Source of the DNA: Amycolatopsis methanolica 239
Lineage (GTDB): Bacteria; Actinomycetota; Actinomycetes; Mycobacteriales; Pseudonocardiaceae
NCBI RefSeq assembly: GCF_000739085.1
Contig: NZ_CP009110.1
Coordinates: 5,270,001 to 5,334,000, forward strand
Reading direction: 5' to 3'
Length of the DNA: 64,000 nucleotides
Shown here in pieces: positions 35,785-45,274 of the stretch. The notes under the pieces were generated by a model. The model searched no databases, was not told the DNA's origin, and saw nothing but the letters and a program-made list of their open reading frames with translations. The position numbers were made by a program, and so were the translations under genes. Each line of letters opens with the position of its first letter. Positions within the stretch are counted from its first letter, which is position 1.

Positions 35785-37530
35785 ATGGCCTTCTCCGTCA
35801 CACTGCCGGAGCTCGGGGAGAGCGTTACCGAGGGCACCGTCACCCGCTGGCTCAAGCAGGAGGGTGACACGGTCGCGGTCGACGAGCCGTTGCTGGAGAT
35901 CTCGACCGACAAGGTCGACACCGAGGTCCCGTCGCCGGTCGCAGGCACGCTGCAGAAGATCGTCGCCCAGGAGGACGAGACCGTCGAGGTCGGCGGCGAG
36001 CTCGCCGTGATCGACGACGGTTCCGGCGGTGGTTCCGCCCCCGCTCAGGAGCAGGCGCCCGCCCAGCAGGCCCAGCCCGAGCCGGAGCCCGAGCCGCAGC
36101 TGCAGTCGGCCCCGGAGGCACAGCCCGCGCCGAGTGGTTCCGCTCAGGGCACGCCGGTCACGCTGCCCGAGCTGGGCGAGAGCGTCACCGAGGGCACCGT
36201 CACCCGCTGGCTGAAGTCGGTCGGCGACACGGTCGAGGTGGACGAGCCGCTGCTGGAGATCTCCACCGACAAGGTCGACACCGAGGTCCCGTCGCCGATC
36301 GCCGGCACGCTGCTGGAGATCAGCGTCGGTGAGGACGAGACCGTCGAGGTCGGCGGCACGCTCGCCATCATCGGCGACGCGAGCGCCTTGCCCGCCCCGC
36401 AGCAGGAGCAGCCGAAGGCGCCCGAGCCGAAGCCGGAACCGAAGCCCGAGCCCACCCCGGCCGCGCAGGCGCCCGCGCCGCAACAGCCGGCCCCGCAGCA
36501 GCCCGCGCCGCAACAGCCGGCTCCGCAGCCGCAGGCCGCCCCGGCCGCGAGCGACGGCAACGGCAGCGGCCCGTACGTCACCCCACTGGTGCGCAAGCTC
36601 GCCACCGAGCACGGCATCGACCTGGCGTCGGTGACCGGAAGCGGTGTCGGCGGCCGCATCCGCAAGCAGGACGTGCTGGCGGCGGCCGAGGCGAAGCAGA
36701 AGCAGAGCGCCCCGGCCACCCAGGCGCCCGCCGCACAGGCCCCGGCCGCCGCGCCGAGCGCCCCCGCCGCCAAGGCCCCGGCTGCCCCGTCGCCGGAGCT
36801 GGCCGCGCTGCGTGGCACCACGCAGAAGGCGAGCCGGATCCGCCAGGTCATCGCGCAGCGCACCCGCGAGTCGCTGCAGACCTCGGCGCAGCTCACCCAG
36901 GTGTTCGAGGTGGACGTCACCAAGATCGCCCGGTTGCGCCAGCAGGCGAAGGCCTCCTTCCAGGATCGGGAGGGCGTGAAGCTCACCTTCCTGCCGTTCT
37001 TCGCGAAGGCGACGGTCGAGGCGCTCAAGCAGCACCCGAACATCAACGCCTACCTGGACGAGGAGAAGAAGGAGATCACCTACTTCGGCGAGGAGCACCT
37101 CGCCGTCGCCGTGGACACCGAGAAGGGCCTGATCTCCCCGGTCATCCACAAGGCGGGCGAGCTGAACCTGGCCGGCTTGGCCAGGGCGATCGCCGACGTC
37201 GCGGCCCGCACCCGCGCGAACAAGATCAAGCCGGACGAGCTGTCGGGCGGCACCTTCACGGTGACCAACCTGGGCAGCAACGGCGCCCTGTTCGACACGC
37301 CGATCATCAACCAGCCGCAGTCCGGGATCCTGGGCGTCGGCGCGGTGGTGAAGCGGCCGGTCGTGGTCACCGACGCGGACGGGCAGGACACCATCGCCAT
37401 CCGGTCGATGGCCTACCTGGCCCTGACCTACGACCACCGCCTGATCGACGGCGCGGACGCGGGCCGGTTCCTGACCACGATCAAGAACCGCCTCGAAGAG
37501 GGCCACTTCGAGGACGAGCTGGGTCTGTAA
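35785..37530 (+). CDS. sucB: 2-oxoacid dehydrogenase E2 (dihydrolipoamide acyl/succinyltransferase)
   Basis: A 581-residue E2 core enzyme with two lipoyl domains (lipoyl lysines Lys43 and Lys163, each in [12 protein letters not shown]), exactly 120 residues apart. Ala/Pro/Gln-rich swinging linkers follow, then an E3-binding domain ([20 protein letters not shown]) and the acyltransferase domain with catalytic His551 and Asp555 ([10 protein letters not shown]). In mycobacteria the equivalent DlaT (Rv2215) serves pyruvate dehydrogenase and the antioxidant AhpD system, so acetyl- versus succinyl-specificity is open. The nearby lipB and lipA supply the lipoyl groups. Confidence 0.94.
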   Translation: MAFSVTLPELGESVTEGTVTRWLKQEGDTVAVDEPLLEISTDKVDTEVPSPVAGTLQKIVAQEDETVEVGGELAVIDDGSGGGSAPAQEQAPAQQAQPEPEPEPQLQSAPEAQPAPSGSAQGTPVTLPELGESVTEGTVTRWLKSVGDTVEVDEPLLEISTDKVDTEVPSPIAGTLLEISVGEDETVEVGGTLAIIGDASALPAPQQEQPKAPEPKPEPKPEPTPAAQAPAPQQPAPQQPAPQQPAPQPQAAPAASDGNGSGPYVTPLVRKLATEHGIDLASVTGSGVGGRIRKQDVLAAAEAKQKQSAPATQAPAAQAPAAAPSAPAAKAPAAPSPELAALRGTTQKASRIRQVIAQRTRESLQTSAQLTQVFEVDVTKIARLRQQAKASFQDREGVKLTFLPFFAKATVEALKQHPNINAYLDEEKKEITYFGEEHLAVAVDTEKGLISPVIHKAGELNLAGLARAIADVAARTRANKIKPDELSGGTFTVTNLGSNGALFDTPIINQPQSGILGVGAVVKRPVVVTDADGQDTIAIRSMAYLALTYDHRLIDGADAGRFLTTIKNRLEEGHFEDELGL

Positions 37531-37543
37531 CGGCTTGACCGGA

Positions 37544-37593
37544 GACCCCCTCCGCCGGCATTCCGTGATTACGGAAAACCGGCGGAGGGGGTC
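37544..37593 (+). terminator. Nested hairpin terminator after sucB
   Basis: The outer stem has 15 pairs (GACCCCCTCCGCCGG). An inner stem TTCCGT-GATT-ACGGAA forms its tip, and GTCTTCGCGC follows. It starts 14 bases after the sucB stop. Confidence 0.83.
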
Positions 37594-37653
37594 TTCGCGC
37601 TTTCCCGGCTCGCTCTGCCCGGCTCCGCGGCGCCCCGCACCGCGACCCGCACG

Positions 37654-37897
37654 CTGGCCCTCGACGACGGTCCCCGCGCGGAAGTGCCGGCGGCGCTGGG
37701 CAATCCGGCGCGCCTGGCGATCGTGCGGGCGCTGGCCGCGCGCGGGGCCCGGCTCGACCGGGCACCTCAAAGCGTTGACCGGCGCCGGGATCGTCGAGCC
37801 GGACAAGCGCGGCAGCTACCGGTTGCCCGCCCGCGCCACGATCCCCGTGCTCGTGCTGCTGACCGCGGCCGCCGACGTCGCCGGGCAACTGCGGTGA
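37654..37897 (+). pseudogene. Relic of an ArsR-type winged-helix regulator
   Basis: One frame encodes EVPAALGNPARLAIVRALAA, the start of an ArsR/SmtB helix-turn-helix. About 40 bases later a different frame encodes GHLKALTGAGIVEPDKRGSY, the second half of such a domain, and runs on to a TGA at 37897. The recognition helix between them is missing and the frame shifts near 37760. The relic lies between the sucB terminator and the epimerase gene. No ribosome site was found. Confidence 0.65.
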
Positions 37898-37938
37898 GGG
37901 AACGTGCGCGAAACGGCGGCGTGAGCAACGATCGGGGT

Positions 37939-38817
37939 ATGCGAGTACTGATCGCCGGATCCAGCGGGCTCCTCGGCTCGGCGCTCGTCGCCACACTGCG
38001 CGACTCGGGGCACGACGTGCGCCGGCTGGTACGGCGTCCGGCCAGGGCCGCGGACGAGCACTCGTGGGACCCGCCCGCGGGCCGGATCGACGACCGCGCG
38101 TTCGAGGACGTCACCACCGTCGTCAACCTGTGCGGCTCGCCGATGGGGCTGCGGTGGAGCGCGGCCCGTAAGCAGATGATCCGCGACAGCCGGATCGAGC
38201 CCACCGAGGTGCTGGCCGAGGCCGTCGCGGAGTACCGCATCCCGACCCTCGTCAACGCCTCCGGCGTCGGCTACTACGGCGACACCGGCGACACCGTGGT
38301 GACCGAGACCGCGCCGCGGGGTCAGGGTTTCCTGGCCGAGCTGTGCGAGGCGTGGGAGGCGGCGACCGCGCCTGCGGCGGAGGCGGGCTCGCGCGTGGTG
38401 AACCTGCGCACCGGTCTGGTGCTGTCCACGGAGGGCCTGCTCGGGCCGCTCAAGCCGCTGTTCTGGCTCGGCCTGGGCGGCAAGCTGGGTGACGGCAAGC
38501 AGTACATGCCGTGGATCAGCCTGCGCGACCACGTGTCCGCGATGCGGTTCCTCATCGAGCACGAGACGCTGTCCGGTCCGGTGAACGTGTGCAACCCGGA
38601 GCCGTCGACCAACGCCGAGTTCACCCGCGCGATGGGGCACGCGCTTCGGCGGCCTGCCCCGTGGTGGGCGCCCGGGTTCGCGTTGCGGGCGGCGCTCGGC
38701 GAGGTGGCCGACGAGATGGCGCTGATCTCGCAGCGGGCGGTGCCTGCGATGCTGGAGAAGGCCGGGTTCACGTTCGTGCACACCGACCTCGAGGGCGCAT
38801 TGGCGGTCGCCCTTTGA
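37939..38817 (+). CDS. NAD-dependent epimerase, TIGR01777 family
   Basis: A 292-residue extended short-chain dehydrogenase-fold protein, counterpart of Rv2216. The NAD(P) loop is LIAGSSGLLGSAL; the middle has VVNLCGSPMGLRW and VNASGVGYYGDTGD, where the YYG motif stands at the catalytic position. The C-terminal DUF1731 segment includes PAPWWAPGFALRAALGE. Substrate is unknown; relatives include YfcH. ATG 37939 was preferred over the in-frame GTG 37921. Its stop overlaps the start of the PAP2 gene, so the two are coupled. Confidence 0.9.
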   Translation: MRVLIAGSSGLLGSALVATLRDSGHDVRRLVRRPARAADEHSWDPPAGRIDDRAFEDVTTVVNLCGSPMGLRWSAARKQMIRDSRIEPTEVLAEAVAEYRIPTLVNASGVGYYGDTGDTVVTETAPRGQGFLAELCEAWEAATAPAAEAGSRVVNLRTGLVLSTEGLLGPLKPLFWLGLGGKLGDGKQYMPWISLRDHVSAMRFLIEHETLSGPVNVCNPEPSTNAEFTRAMGHALRRPAPWWAPGFALRAALGEVADEMALISQRAVPAMLEKAGFTFVHTDLEGALAVAL

Positions 38818-39446
38818 CCAGGTGGCTCCCGCTCGGCGGCGCGTTCCTCGTCCTGTTCCTCGGGCTGGGCGTGGCCGTGGCGCGGCCGCCGTACGCCGTC
38901 GACCTGGCCGTGGCGGGCCTGGTGCAGGGCTGGTGGCGCGGCACGCCGGGACAGGTGGCGCAGGTGGTCAGCGACGTGTTCGGACCGGTCGTGCCCGCGA
39001 TCTTCGCGATCGCGCTCGCGGTCGGAATCGTGGTGTGCTGGCGGCGCGGCATGCGGTACCAGGCGGGCGTGGCGCTACGGGTGCTGGCCGTGCTCGCCGC
39101 CACCCGGCTGGTGAGCGTGGTCTTCAAGCCGCTGTTCGTGCGCGACCGGCCCCGCGAGTACCCGGAGTTCAGCTACCCCAGCGGCCACGTGGTGTCGATC
39201 TCCAGCACCGGGCTCGCGGCGGCGCTGTTGTGCCTGTGGCTCGCGCCGAAGCTGACGAAGTGGGTCGTGGTGTTCTTCTCGGTCGCGACGGTGCTGTGCG
39301 CGGCGAGCCGGGTGATACTCGGGGTGCACTGGGTCAGCGACACCGTCGGCGCCGTGCTTGGCGTGCTCGGCGTGGGTTTTCTCACGGGGTGGGCGGTGCG
39401 GTTGTTACCGCCACAGCCCGTGCCGTCGGCGCCGCGGTCGGCGTAA
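38814..39446 (+). CDS. PAP2-family membrane phosphatase
   Basis: A 210-residue, six-helix lipid phosphatase-type protein. The three phosphatase motifs are present: KPLFVRDRP, the central PSGH, and [12 protein letters not shown] with the nucleophilic histidine. Active site faces the outer side in this family; undecaprenyl or phosphatidate phosphates are typical substrates. The TTG start overlaps the epimerase stop (TTGA). No better start is available downstream without losing the first helix. lipB follows after ten bases. Confidence 0.88.
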   Translation: MTRWLPLGGAFLVLFLGLGVAVARPPYAVDLAVAGLVQGWWRGTPGQVAQVVSDVFGPVVPAIFAIALAVGIVVCWRRGMRYQAGVALRVLAVLAATRLVSVVFKPLFVRDRPREYPEFSYPSGHVVSISSTGLAAALLCLWLAPKLTKWVVVFFSVATVLCAASRVILGVHWVSDTVGAVLGVLGVGFLTGWAVRLLPPQPVPSAPRSA

Positions 39447-39456
39447 CCTGCCAGTC

Positions 39457-40200
39457 GTGAGTCCCAAGTCCTGCCGCGCCGCCAGCACCCCCGTCACCGT
39501 CAAGAACATCGGCACCATCGACTACCTGCAAGCCTGGGAGCTGCAGCGGGAGCTGGTGAACGCGCGGGCGGACTGCTCGGAGGCCCCGGACACGCTCCTG
39601 CTGCTGGAGCACCCGTCGGTCTACACCGCGGGCAAGCGCACCGAGGACGCCGACCGGCCGACCGACGGCACCCCGGTGATCGACGTCGACCGCGGCGGGA
39701 AGATCACCTGGCACGGGCCCGGACAGCTGGTCGGCTACCCGATCGTCAAGCTGGGCGACCCGATCGACGTCGTGCACTACGTGCGGCGCCTGGAGGAGGC
39801 GCTGATCCGGGTGTGCGACCAGTTCGGCGTCTACACCGGGCGGGTCGAGGGCCGCAGCGGCGTGTGGGTGCCCGCCGACGAGCGCGGTCCGGAGCGCAAG
39901 ATCGCGGCGATCGGCATCCGCGTGCAGCGCGGCGTGACGATGCACGGCTTCGAGCTGAACTGCAACGCGGACCTGACGGCGTTCGACAAGATCGTGCCGT
40001 GCGGGATCCGGGACGCCGGCGTGACGTCGCTGTCGTTCGAGCTGGAGCGGGACGTCCCGGTCGCCGAGGCGCTCCCCCTTGCCCGCGACGCCGTGCTGGC
40101 CGCGCTGGACGGCGAGCTGGCGGTGTCGGACGACCGGTGGCTGCGCCGCGAGGATTCGGCGCCCTCGGCGCCGGGCGTGACGTTCGCCCTCCGGCCCTGA
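39457..40200 (+). CDS. lipB: Octanoyl-[ACP]:protein N-octanoyltransferase
   Basis: Moves octanoate from acyl carrier protein onto the lipoyl domains of E2 subunits; LipA then inserts sulfur. The 247-residue protein has [29 protein letters not shown], the catalytic lysine in [11 protein letters not shown] and the acyl-thioester cysteine in KIVPCGI. GTG start at 39457. Orthologue of Rv2217. It forms a likely operon with the epimerase and PAP2 genes and serves sucB in the same window. Confidence 0.95.
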   Translation: MSPKSCRAASTPVTVKNIGTIDYLQAWELQRELVNARADCSEAPDTLLLLEHPSVYTAGKRTEDADRPTDGTPVIDVDRGGKITWHGPGQLVGYPIVKLGDPIDVVHYVRRLEEALIRVCDQFGVYTGRVEGRSGVWVPADERGPERKIAAIGIRVQRGVTMHGFELNCNADLTAFDKIVPCGIRDAGVTSLSFELERDVPVAEALPLARDAVLAALDGELAVSDDRWLRREDSAPSAPGVTFALRP

Positions 40201-40228
40201 GCCGAGCCCAGGACCGGAGGACGCGCGG

Positions 40229-41170
40229 TCACAGCTGCGGGGCGACCTTCGAGGCGATCAGCTCGAGGTGGTCCAGGTCGGACAGGTCCAGCACCTGCAG
40301 GTAGAGGCGGGTGACGCCGGTGGCCTCGCGGTAGCGGCCGATCTTGTCGACCACCTCGTCCACGGTGCCCGCCAGGCCGTTCTGCTTCACCTCGTCGGTC
40401 TCGCGGCCGATCGCGGCGGCGCGGCGGGCGAACTCGGCGTCGTCCTTGCCGACCGCCACCACCTGGGCCGCGGAGCGAATGACCGCCTTCGGGTCGCGGC
40501 CGATCTCGCGGCACGCGGCGTCCACGCGCTCGAACTGGGTGGCGGCGGTGGCGGCGTCGACGAACGCGGCGTTGAACTCGTCGGCGAAGCGGGCCGCCAG
40601 CGCCGGGGTGCGCTTCTTGCCGCCGCCGCCGATGATCACCGGCGGGCGCGGCGACTGGGCCGGCTTGGGCAGCGCGGGCGCGTCGGCGAGCTGGTAGTGC
40701 TTGCCGTCGAAGGAGAACGTCTCGCCCTCGGGGGTCTCCCACAGGCCGGTGATGATCTCCAGCTGCTCGCCGTAGAGGTCGAAGCGCTCCTTGATCTCCG
40801 GCATCGGGATGCCGTAGGCCTGGTGCTCGGCGTCGTACCAGCCGGAACCGAGGCCGAAGTCGACGCGGCCGCCGGACATCTGGTCGACCTGCGCCACGGA
40901 GATCGCCAGCACCGACGGGTGCCGGAACGTCGCGGCGGTGACCAGCGTGCCCAGGCGGATGCGGGAGGTCTCGCGGGCCAGCGCGCCGAGGGTCACCCAG
41001 GCGTCGGTCGGGCCGGGCAGCCCGGAGGCGGAGCCCATCTTCAGGAAGTGGTCGGAACGGAAGAAGGCGTCGAAGCCGTTGTGCTCGGTCGCCTTGGCGA
41101 CACGCAGGAGATCGTCGTAGCTCGCGCCCTGCTGCGGTTCGGTGAAGATCCTCAAGTCCACGGTCTCCAC
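40229..41170 (-). CDS. Luciferase-like F420-dependent oxidoreductase
   Basis: A 313-residue TIM-barrel protein of the LLM class. It has FRSDHFLKMGSASG near residue 40, RIRLGTLVTAATFRHP, then QVDQMSGGRVDFGLGSGWY, and PPVIIGGGGKKRTPALAARF. This is the pattern of actinobacterial F420-dependent enzymes (TIGR03560-like). Substrate is unknown. GTG 41170 gives the full N-terminus, though no good ribosome site is seen; GTG 41161 is an alternative. It lies nine bases downstream of the TetR gene on the same strand and may share its transcript. Confidence 0.88.
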   Translation of the reverse strand: METVDLRIFTEPQQGASYDDLLRVAKATEHNGFDAFFRSDHFLKMGSASGLPGPTDAWVTLGALARETSRIRLGTLVTAATFRHPSVLAISVAQVDQMSGGRVDFGLGSGWYDAEHQAYGIPMPEIKERFDLYGEQLEIITGLWETPEGETFSFDGKHYQLADAPALPKPAQSPRPPVIIGGGGKKRTPALAARFADEFNAAFVDAATAATQFERVDAACREIGRDPKAVIRSAAQVVAVGKDDAEFARRAAAIGRETDEVKQNGLAGTVDEVVDKIGRYREATGVTRLYLQVLDLSDLDHLELIASKVAPQL

Positions 41171-41179
41171 CCTATCGAT

Positions 41180-41770
41180 TCAGGTGCGGCGGACGCGGTG
41201 CAGCAGCTGCACGATCACCGCTTCGATCTGGGCGCCGACCTTCTTCGGGTCGGGTGAGCTGGCGATCTCGGTCGCCGCGCTGTGCAGGGCCCCGAACAGC
41301 AGCCGCGCGGTGATCTCGACCGGGACCTCGTCGACCTCGCCCGCCTCGATCAGGTCCTCCAGGCTCGACCGGATCAGCCCGAAGCTCGCCCTGTCCTCAG
41401 CCTCCCGCCAGCGCTCCCAGCCCATCACCACCGGCGCCTCGTGGATCGCGATCCGCTGGTAGGCCGGGTCGAGGCAGCTGGAGATGAACTCCCGCAGCCC
41501 CGCCAGCGCCCGCTCCCACGGCGTGCCGCTGCCGCCCACGATCTCTTCCAGGCGCCCGAAAACCCGGCTCTCCACCTTCTCGAACGCCGCTTCGAAGAGC
41601 GCCTGCTTTCCACTGAAATGGTGATACAGGGCACCTTTCGTGACCCGGGCGCGCTTGGCGACCTCGTCGAGCGAAGTGCTGGCGTAGCCCCGTTTGGTGA
41701 ACAGCTCCACAGCGCTGTTCACCAGGGCCGACCGCGTGGACTCCGAATAGTCGAGACGCCTGGACCGCAT
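41180..41770 (-). CDS. TetR-family regulator
   Basis: A 196-residue repressor-type protein. The N-terminal helix-turn-helix reads LVNSAVELFTKRGYASTSLD and then VTKGALYHHFSGKQALFEA. The C-terminal ligand domain is AcrR-like. ATG 41770 was chosen because the domain follows directly. It is divergent from an unknown gene; the 129 bases between starts hold two perfect CATACC-N3-GGTATG operators. Autoregulation and control of the divergent gene are the obvious model (inference). Confidence 0.92.
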   Translation of the reverse strand: MRSRRLDYSESTRSALVNSAVELFTKRGYASTSLDEVAKRARVTKGALYHHFSGKQALFEAAFEKVESRVFGRLEEIVGGSGTPWERALAGLREFISSCLDPAYQRIAIHEAPVVMGWERWREAEDRASFGLIRSSLEDLIEAGEVDEVPVEITARLLFGALHSAATEIASSPDPKKVGAQIEAVIVQLLHRVRRT

Positions 41771-41808
41771 TGTCACCACGCTCACAAGCTTACGCCGGCT
41801 TCCGTTTC

Positions 41809-41823
41809 CATACCCGTGGTATG
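41809..41823. promoter_or_regulatory. TetR operator 1
   Basis: CATACCCGTGGTATG is a perfect dyad with 6-base arms and a 3-base spacer, lying 39 bases upstream of the TetR start. It is identical in its arms to operator 2; the centres are 31 bases apart, about three helical turns, so two dimers would bind on the same DNA face. Confidence 0.75.
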
Positions 41824-41839
41824 TTCGCAGTGTCGGCAC

Positions 41840-41854
41840 CATACCGACGGTATG
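41840..41854. promoter_or_regulatory. TetR operator 2
   Basis: CATACCGACGGTATG has the same arms as operator 1 with a different spacer, about 45 bases before the divergent gene. A further half-site, AGTATG, lies near 41867. Confidence 0.75.
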
Positions 41855-41899
41855 CTCCGAACCCAGAGTATGGCCGGGGTCGCAACTTGGGGAGGACCC

Positions 41900-42397
41900 G
41901 TGAGCTGGAACGACTTCTACCGACGGCGCGACATCCTGGACGCCGTCCTGACCGCGGCGGCCCGCGACCCGCGGAGCCCGCTGCCCTTCGACGAGATCCC
42001 CGGTGCCGCAGAGGCCTTCGGCACGCGCGAAAACCTCATGCTCGCGCTGCACTACCGGTGGACCCAGCTGCTCAGCGGCCACCTGCGCGCCGAGGTCGAG
42101 GGCGACAATGACCACGTGGACGCGGTCAAGCGCGCCTGGACCGCCGCGGTCCGGCGCAACCGCGCGCTCTACGAGGTCGTCGCCGCCCACCGCGACGAAT
42201 ACCCGGCGCTCAAGGCCGCACACCGCGCCGAGCAGGCGATGCTCGCCATCGCGGCCGGGCTGGCCGAGCCGGACGAGCCGGTGGACGAGGTGGCCAAGGT
42301 CGGCGCCGCCTTCGAGGCCCTGCTGAGCGAAGGCCCCGGACTGCGTCCGGCGCGCCCGTTCGGCCGCCTGCTGCGAATGCTGGCCCCGAGTGCGTGA
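41900..42397 (+). CDS. Unknown helical protein under TetR control
   Basis: A 165-residue, mostly helical soluble protein that I do not recognise. It begins SWNDFYRRRDILDAVLTAA, has a charged central helix (AWTAAVRRNRALYEVV) and ends with PFGRLLRMLAP. There is no membrane segment or catalytic motif. The GTG start has GGGGAGG at good spacing. It is divergent from the TetR gene across two operators, so it is likely the repressor's main target. An SDR gene follows after 74 bases. Confidence 0.82.
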   Translation: MSWNDFYRRRDILDAVLTAAARDPRSPLPFDEIPGAAEAFGTRENLMLALHYRWTQLLSGHLRAEVEGDNDHVDAVKRAWTAAVRRNRALYEVVAAHRDEYPALKAAHRAEQAMLAIAAGLAEPDEPVDEVAKVGAAFEALLSEGPGLRPARPFGRLLRMLAPSA

Positions 42398-42471
42398 TCT
42401 TCCCTAGGCCCCGCCCGTCTCCCACCGTCACCCTCAACGGTGACGCTCCGCGTCGCTCTACTATCGCGAAC

Positions 42472-43416
42472 ATGAAAACCTGGACCGAGGCCGACATCCC
42501 CGACCAGACGGGCCGCACGGTGCTCGTCACCGGCGCGAACTCCGGCCTCGGTCTGCGAACCTCCCTCGTGCTCGCCGCCAAGGGCGCGCGCGTGCTGATC
42601 GCCTGCCGCGACCCGGAGCGCGGCGAGCAGGCGCTGCGCACCGTCTCGGCAGGCGCGGCGGTCGCTCCCGAACTGATCTCCCTCGACCTCGCCGACCTTT
42701 CGTCGGTGCGCGCGGCGGCGGCCCGCGCCGAAGAGATCACCGGCGGGAAACTCGACGTCCTGATCAACAACGCCGGCCTGATGGCCGCCCCCAAGGACCG
42801 CACCAAGGACGGCTTCGAGCTGCAGTTCGGCACCAACCACCTGGGCCACGCGGCGCTGACCTGGCTGCTCATGCCCGCACTGCGGCGCGGCACGAACGCC
42901 CGCGTGGTGACGCTGTCCAGCCTCGCCGCCACCGGCGGCCGCGTCGACTTCGACGACCCCGGCTTCGAGCACCGGCGCTACAACCCGGCCGCGGCGTACA
43001 GCCAGTCCAAGATCGCCAACCAGATCTTCGCGCTGGAACTGGACCGCCGCCTGCGCGCCGCCGGTGACGACGTGATCAGCGTGGCCGCCCACCCCGGCTA
43101 CACGGCCACCAACCTGAACTCCAACATGGCCAACGCGCAGGGCCACCCCGTCGTGCGCAAGCTCGTCGGCGGCGTGACCTTCCTGGGCGATCTGCTCATC
43201 GCGCAGGGTGTCCGCACCGGCGCGCTGCCGTCCCTGATCGCGGCCACCGCGCCGGACGTCAACGGCGGCGACTACATCGGCCCGCGTCTGTTCCGCGGCA
43301 TCCGCGGCAACCCCACGGTGGTGCCGCCGCTGCGGGCCGCGCTGGACCGCGAGAACGGCCGCAAGCTGTGGGACCTGACGGCCAAGCTGACCGGCGTGAC
43401 CCCCGACCCAGCGTAG
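42472..43416 (+). CDS. Short-chain dehydrogenase/reductase
   Basis: A 314-residue NAD(P)-dependent oxidoreductase similar to retinol-dehydrogenase-like SDRs of actinomycetes. Cofactor motif TGANSGLGLRTS, NNAGLMA, the catalytic serine in VTLSSLAA and YSQSK (Tyr/Lys) are all present. ATG 42472. It lies downstream of the TetR-controlled gene on the same strand and 36 bases before lipA. Substrate is unknown. Confidence 0.92.
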   Translation: MKTWTEADIPDQTGRTVLVTGANSGLGLRTSLVLAAKGARVLIACRDPERGEQALRTVSAGAAVAPELISLDLADLSSVRAAAARAEEITGGKLDVLINNAGLMAAPKDRTKDGFELQFGTNHLGHAALTWLLMPALRRGTNARVVTLSSLAATGGRVDFDDPGFEHRRYNPAAAYSQSKIANQIFALELDRRLRAAGDDVISVAAHPGYTATNLNSNMANAQGHPVVRKLVGGVTFLGDLLIAQGVRTGALPSLIAATAPDVNGGDYIGPRLFRGIRGNPTVVPPLRAALDRENGRKLWDLTAKLTGVTPDPA

Positions 43417-43452
43417 GTCATCCGCCCCGCCCGGGGGCGTACGCTGGGGCGC

Positions 43453-44454
43453 GTGACTGTTGTGCCTGAAGGTCGGAAGCTGCTGCGGCTCGAGGTCCGC
43501 AACAGTGAGACGCCGATCGAGAAGAAGCCGTCCTGGATCAAGACCCGTGCGAAGATGGGGCCGGAGTTCACCGAGCTCAAGGGCCTGGTCCGCCGGGAGG
43601 GCCTGCACACGGTCTGTGAGGAGGCGGGTTGTCCCAACATCTACGAGTGCTGGGAGGACCGCGAGGCGACCTTCCTCATCGGTGGTGACCAGTGCACCCG
43701 CCGCTGCGACTTCTGCCAGATCGACACCGGCAAGCCGGCCGCGCTGGACCGGGAGGAGCCGCGCCGGGTGGCGGAGAGCGTGCAGGCGATGGGCCTGCGC
43801 TACTCGACGGTCACCGGCGTCGCCCGCGACGACCTGGACGACGGCGGGGCGTGGCTGTATGCCGAGACCGTCCGCCAGATCCACGCGCTGAACCCGGGCA
43901 CCGGGGTGGAGCTGCTGATCCCGGACTTCAACGCCGACCCCGGGCAGCTGGCCGAGGTGTTCGGCTCCGCGCCGGAGGTGCTGGCGCACAACGTGGAGAC
44001 CGTGCCGCGGATCTTCAAGCGGATCCGCCCCGGCTTCCGCTACGCGCGGTCGCTGGAGGTCCTCACCCGTGCCCGTGAGGCCGGGCTGGTCACCAAGTCG
44101 AATCTGATCCTCGGCATGGGGGAAACCCCCGAGGAGGTCGAGCCCGCGATGCGCGACCTGGTCGAGGCCGGCTGCGAGATCCTCACGATCACCCAGTACC
44201 TGCGCCCGTCGGTGCGCCACCACCCGGTGGACCGGTGGGTCAAGCCGGAGGAGTTCGTCGAGCACGCCAAGGTCGCCGAGCGCCTCGGGTTCGCCGGGGT
44301 GATGGCCGGGCCGCTGGTCCGCTCCTCCTACCGCGCCGGCCGCCTCTACGCCCAGACCAAGCGCCACCGCGGCGAGGAACTGCCCGCCAACCTGGCGCAC
44401 CTGGCCGAAGCCGGACCCGCCGCCCAGGAAGCCAGCAGCCTCCTCACCCGCTGA
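43453..44454 (+). CDS. lipA: Lipoyl synthase
   Basis: Radical-SAM enzyme of 333 residues that inserts two sulfurs into protein-bound octanoyl groups. The SAM cluster is bound by Cys81, Cys85 and Cys88 (CTRRCDFC), and the auxiliary cluster that donates sulfur by Cys55, Cys60 and Cys66 ([12 protein letters not shown]). The C-terminal RSSYRAG carries the conserved serine ligand. The GTG at 43453 is used; a second GTG three codons later is possible. Orthologue of Rv2218. It completes lipoate assembly started by lipB 3 kb upstream; the genes in between are not part of the pathway. Confidence 0.96.
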   Translation: MTVVPEGRKLLRLEVRNSETPIEKKPSWIKTRAKMGPEFTELKGLVRREGLHTVCEEAGCPNIYECWEDREATFLIGGDQCTRRCDFCQIDTGKPAALDREEPRRVAESVQAMGLRYSTVTGVARDDLDDGGAWLYAETVRQIHALNPGTGVELLIPDFNADPGQLAEVFGSAPEVLAHNVETVPRIFKRIRPGFRYARSLEVLTRAREAGLVTKSNLILGMGETPEEVEPAMRDLVEAGCEILTITQYLRPSVRHHPVDRWVKPEEFVEHAKVAERLGFAGVMAGPLVRSSYRAGRLYAQTKRHRGEELPANLAHLAEAGPAAQEASSLLTR

Positions 44455-44553
44455 AAGTCGGGGGAATTCCCTGACGAAAGTGCGCCGCGAGCCCGATACC
44501 GTGCACGGTAGTTTGAAGGGGTCAGCAGGGGCAAAAAGGACAGGGGATCACAC

Positions 44554-45210
44554 GTGGCGCTGGTAACCGACATCCTGGAATGGCTGCAGGCACTGCCGCA
44601 GCCTGCGTTGGTCGGCGCGACCGGCGCACTCGTGTTCGCCGAGTGCACCATCGGGCTCGGCTTCATCGCCCCCGGCGAGTCGGGACTGCTGGTCGCCGCG
44701 ACCACCGCCAACACCGCGCCGCGGTTCCTGATCCTGTGGGCGGTGGTGGCGGTGTGCGCCACCCTCGGCGACTCGCTCGGGTACGCGATCGGGCGGAAGT
44801 TCGGGCCGCGGCTGCGCGAGACCAAACTGATCCAGAAGTACGGCACGGACGCCTGGGACAAGGCGACGGACGTGCTGCACCGCCGAGGCGCGTGGGCGGT
44901 GTTCTTCGCCCGGTTCCTGCCGGTGATCCGGACGCTGACACCGGCTGCGGCCGGGACATCGGGACTGGAGTTCCGGAAGTTCCTGCCCGCGGCGGCCGCG
45001 GGCGCGATCAGCTGGTCGTTGCTGCACATCAGCCTGGGCGCCGCGATGGGCGAGGCGGCCAAGCGCATCGAGGGCGTGCTGAACACCGGCGGCCTGATCG
45101 TGGTCGGCGTGCTGGTCGCCGTCGGGCTCTTCTTCCTGCTGCGGTGGAAGAAGAAGAAGGCGATGGGCAAGCTCGACGAGCGCACCACGGAGCCCAGCAA
45201 GGCCGAGTGA
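44554..45210 (+). CDS. DedA-family membrane protein
   Basis: A 218-residue polytopic protein of the DedA/VTT family, thought to be lipid scramblases or flippases, for example for undecaprenyl phosphate. Seen are the early VFAECTIGLGFIAPGESGLL re-entrant segment, a GRKFGPRL loop and the family signature FFARFLPVIRTLTPAAAG. The lysine-rich end (WKKKKAMGK) is cytoplasmic by the positive-inside rule. It follows lipA by 99 bases and ends at a terminator. Confidence 0.92.
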   Translation: MALVTDILEWLQALPQPALVGATGALVFAECTIGLGFIAPGESGLLVAATTANTAPRFLILWAVVAVCATLGDSLGYAIGRKFGPRLRETKLIQKYGTDAWDKATDVLHRRGAWAVFFARFLPVIRTLTPAAAGTSGLEFRKFLPAAAAGAISWSLLHISLGAAMGEAAKRIEGVLNTGGLIVVGVLVAVGLFFLLRWKKKKAMGKLDERTTEPSKAE

Positions 45211-45229
45211 CTCCCCGCGCGGGAACATC

Positions 45230-45269
45230 CACGAGCGCAGAATTCACCACAGCGAGTTCTGCGCTCGTG
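45230..45269. terminator. Bidirectional terminator between dedA-like gene and cutC
   Basis: A perfect 13-pair stem (CACGAGCGCAGAA and complement) with a 14-base loop, lying between convergent genes. Confidence 0.75.
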
Positions 45270-45274
45270 TGTGT

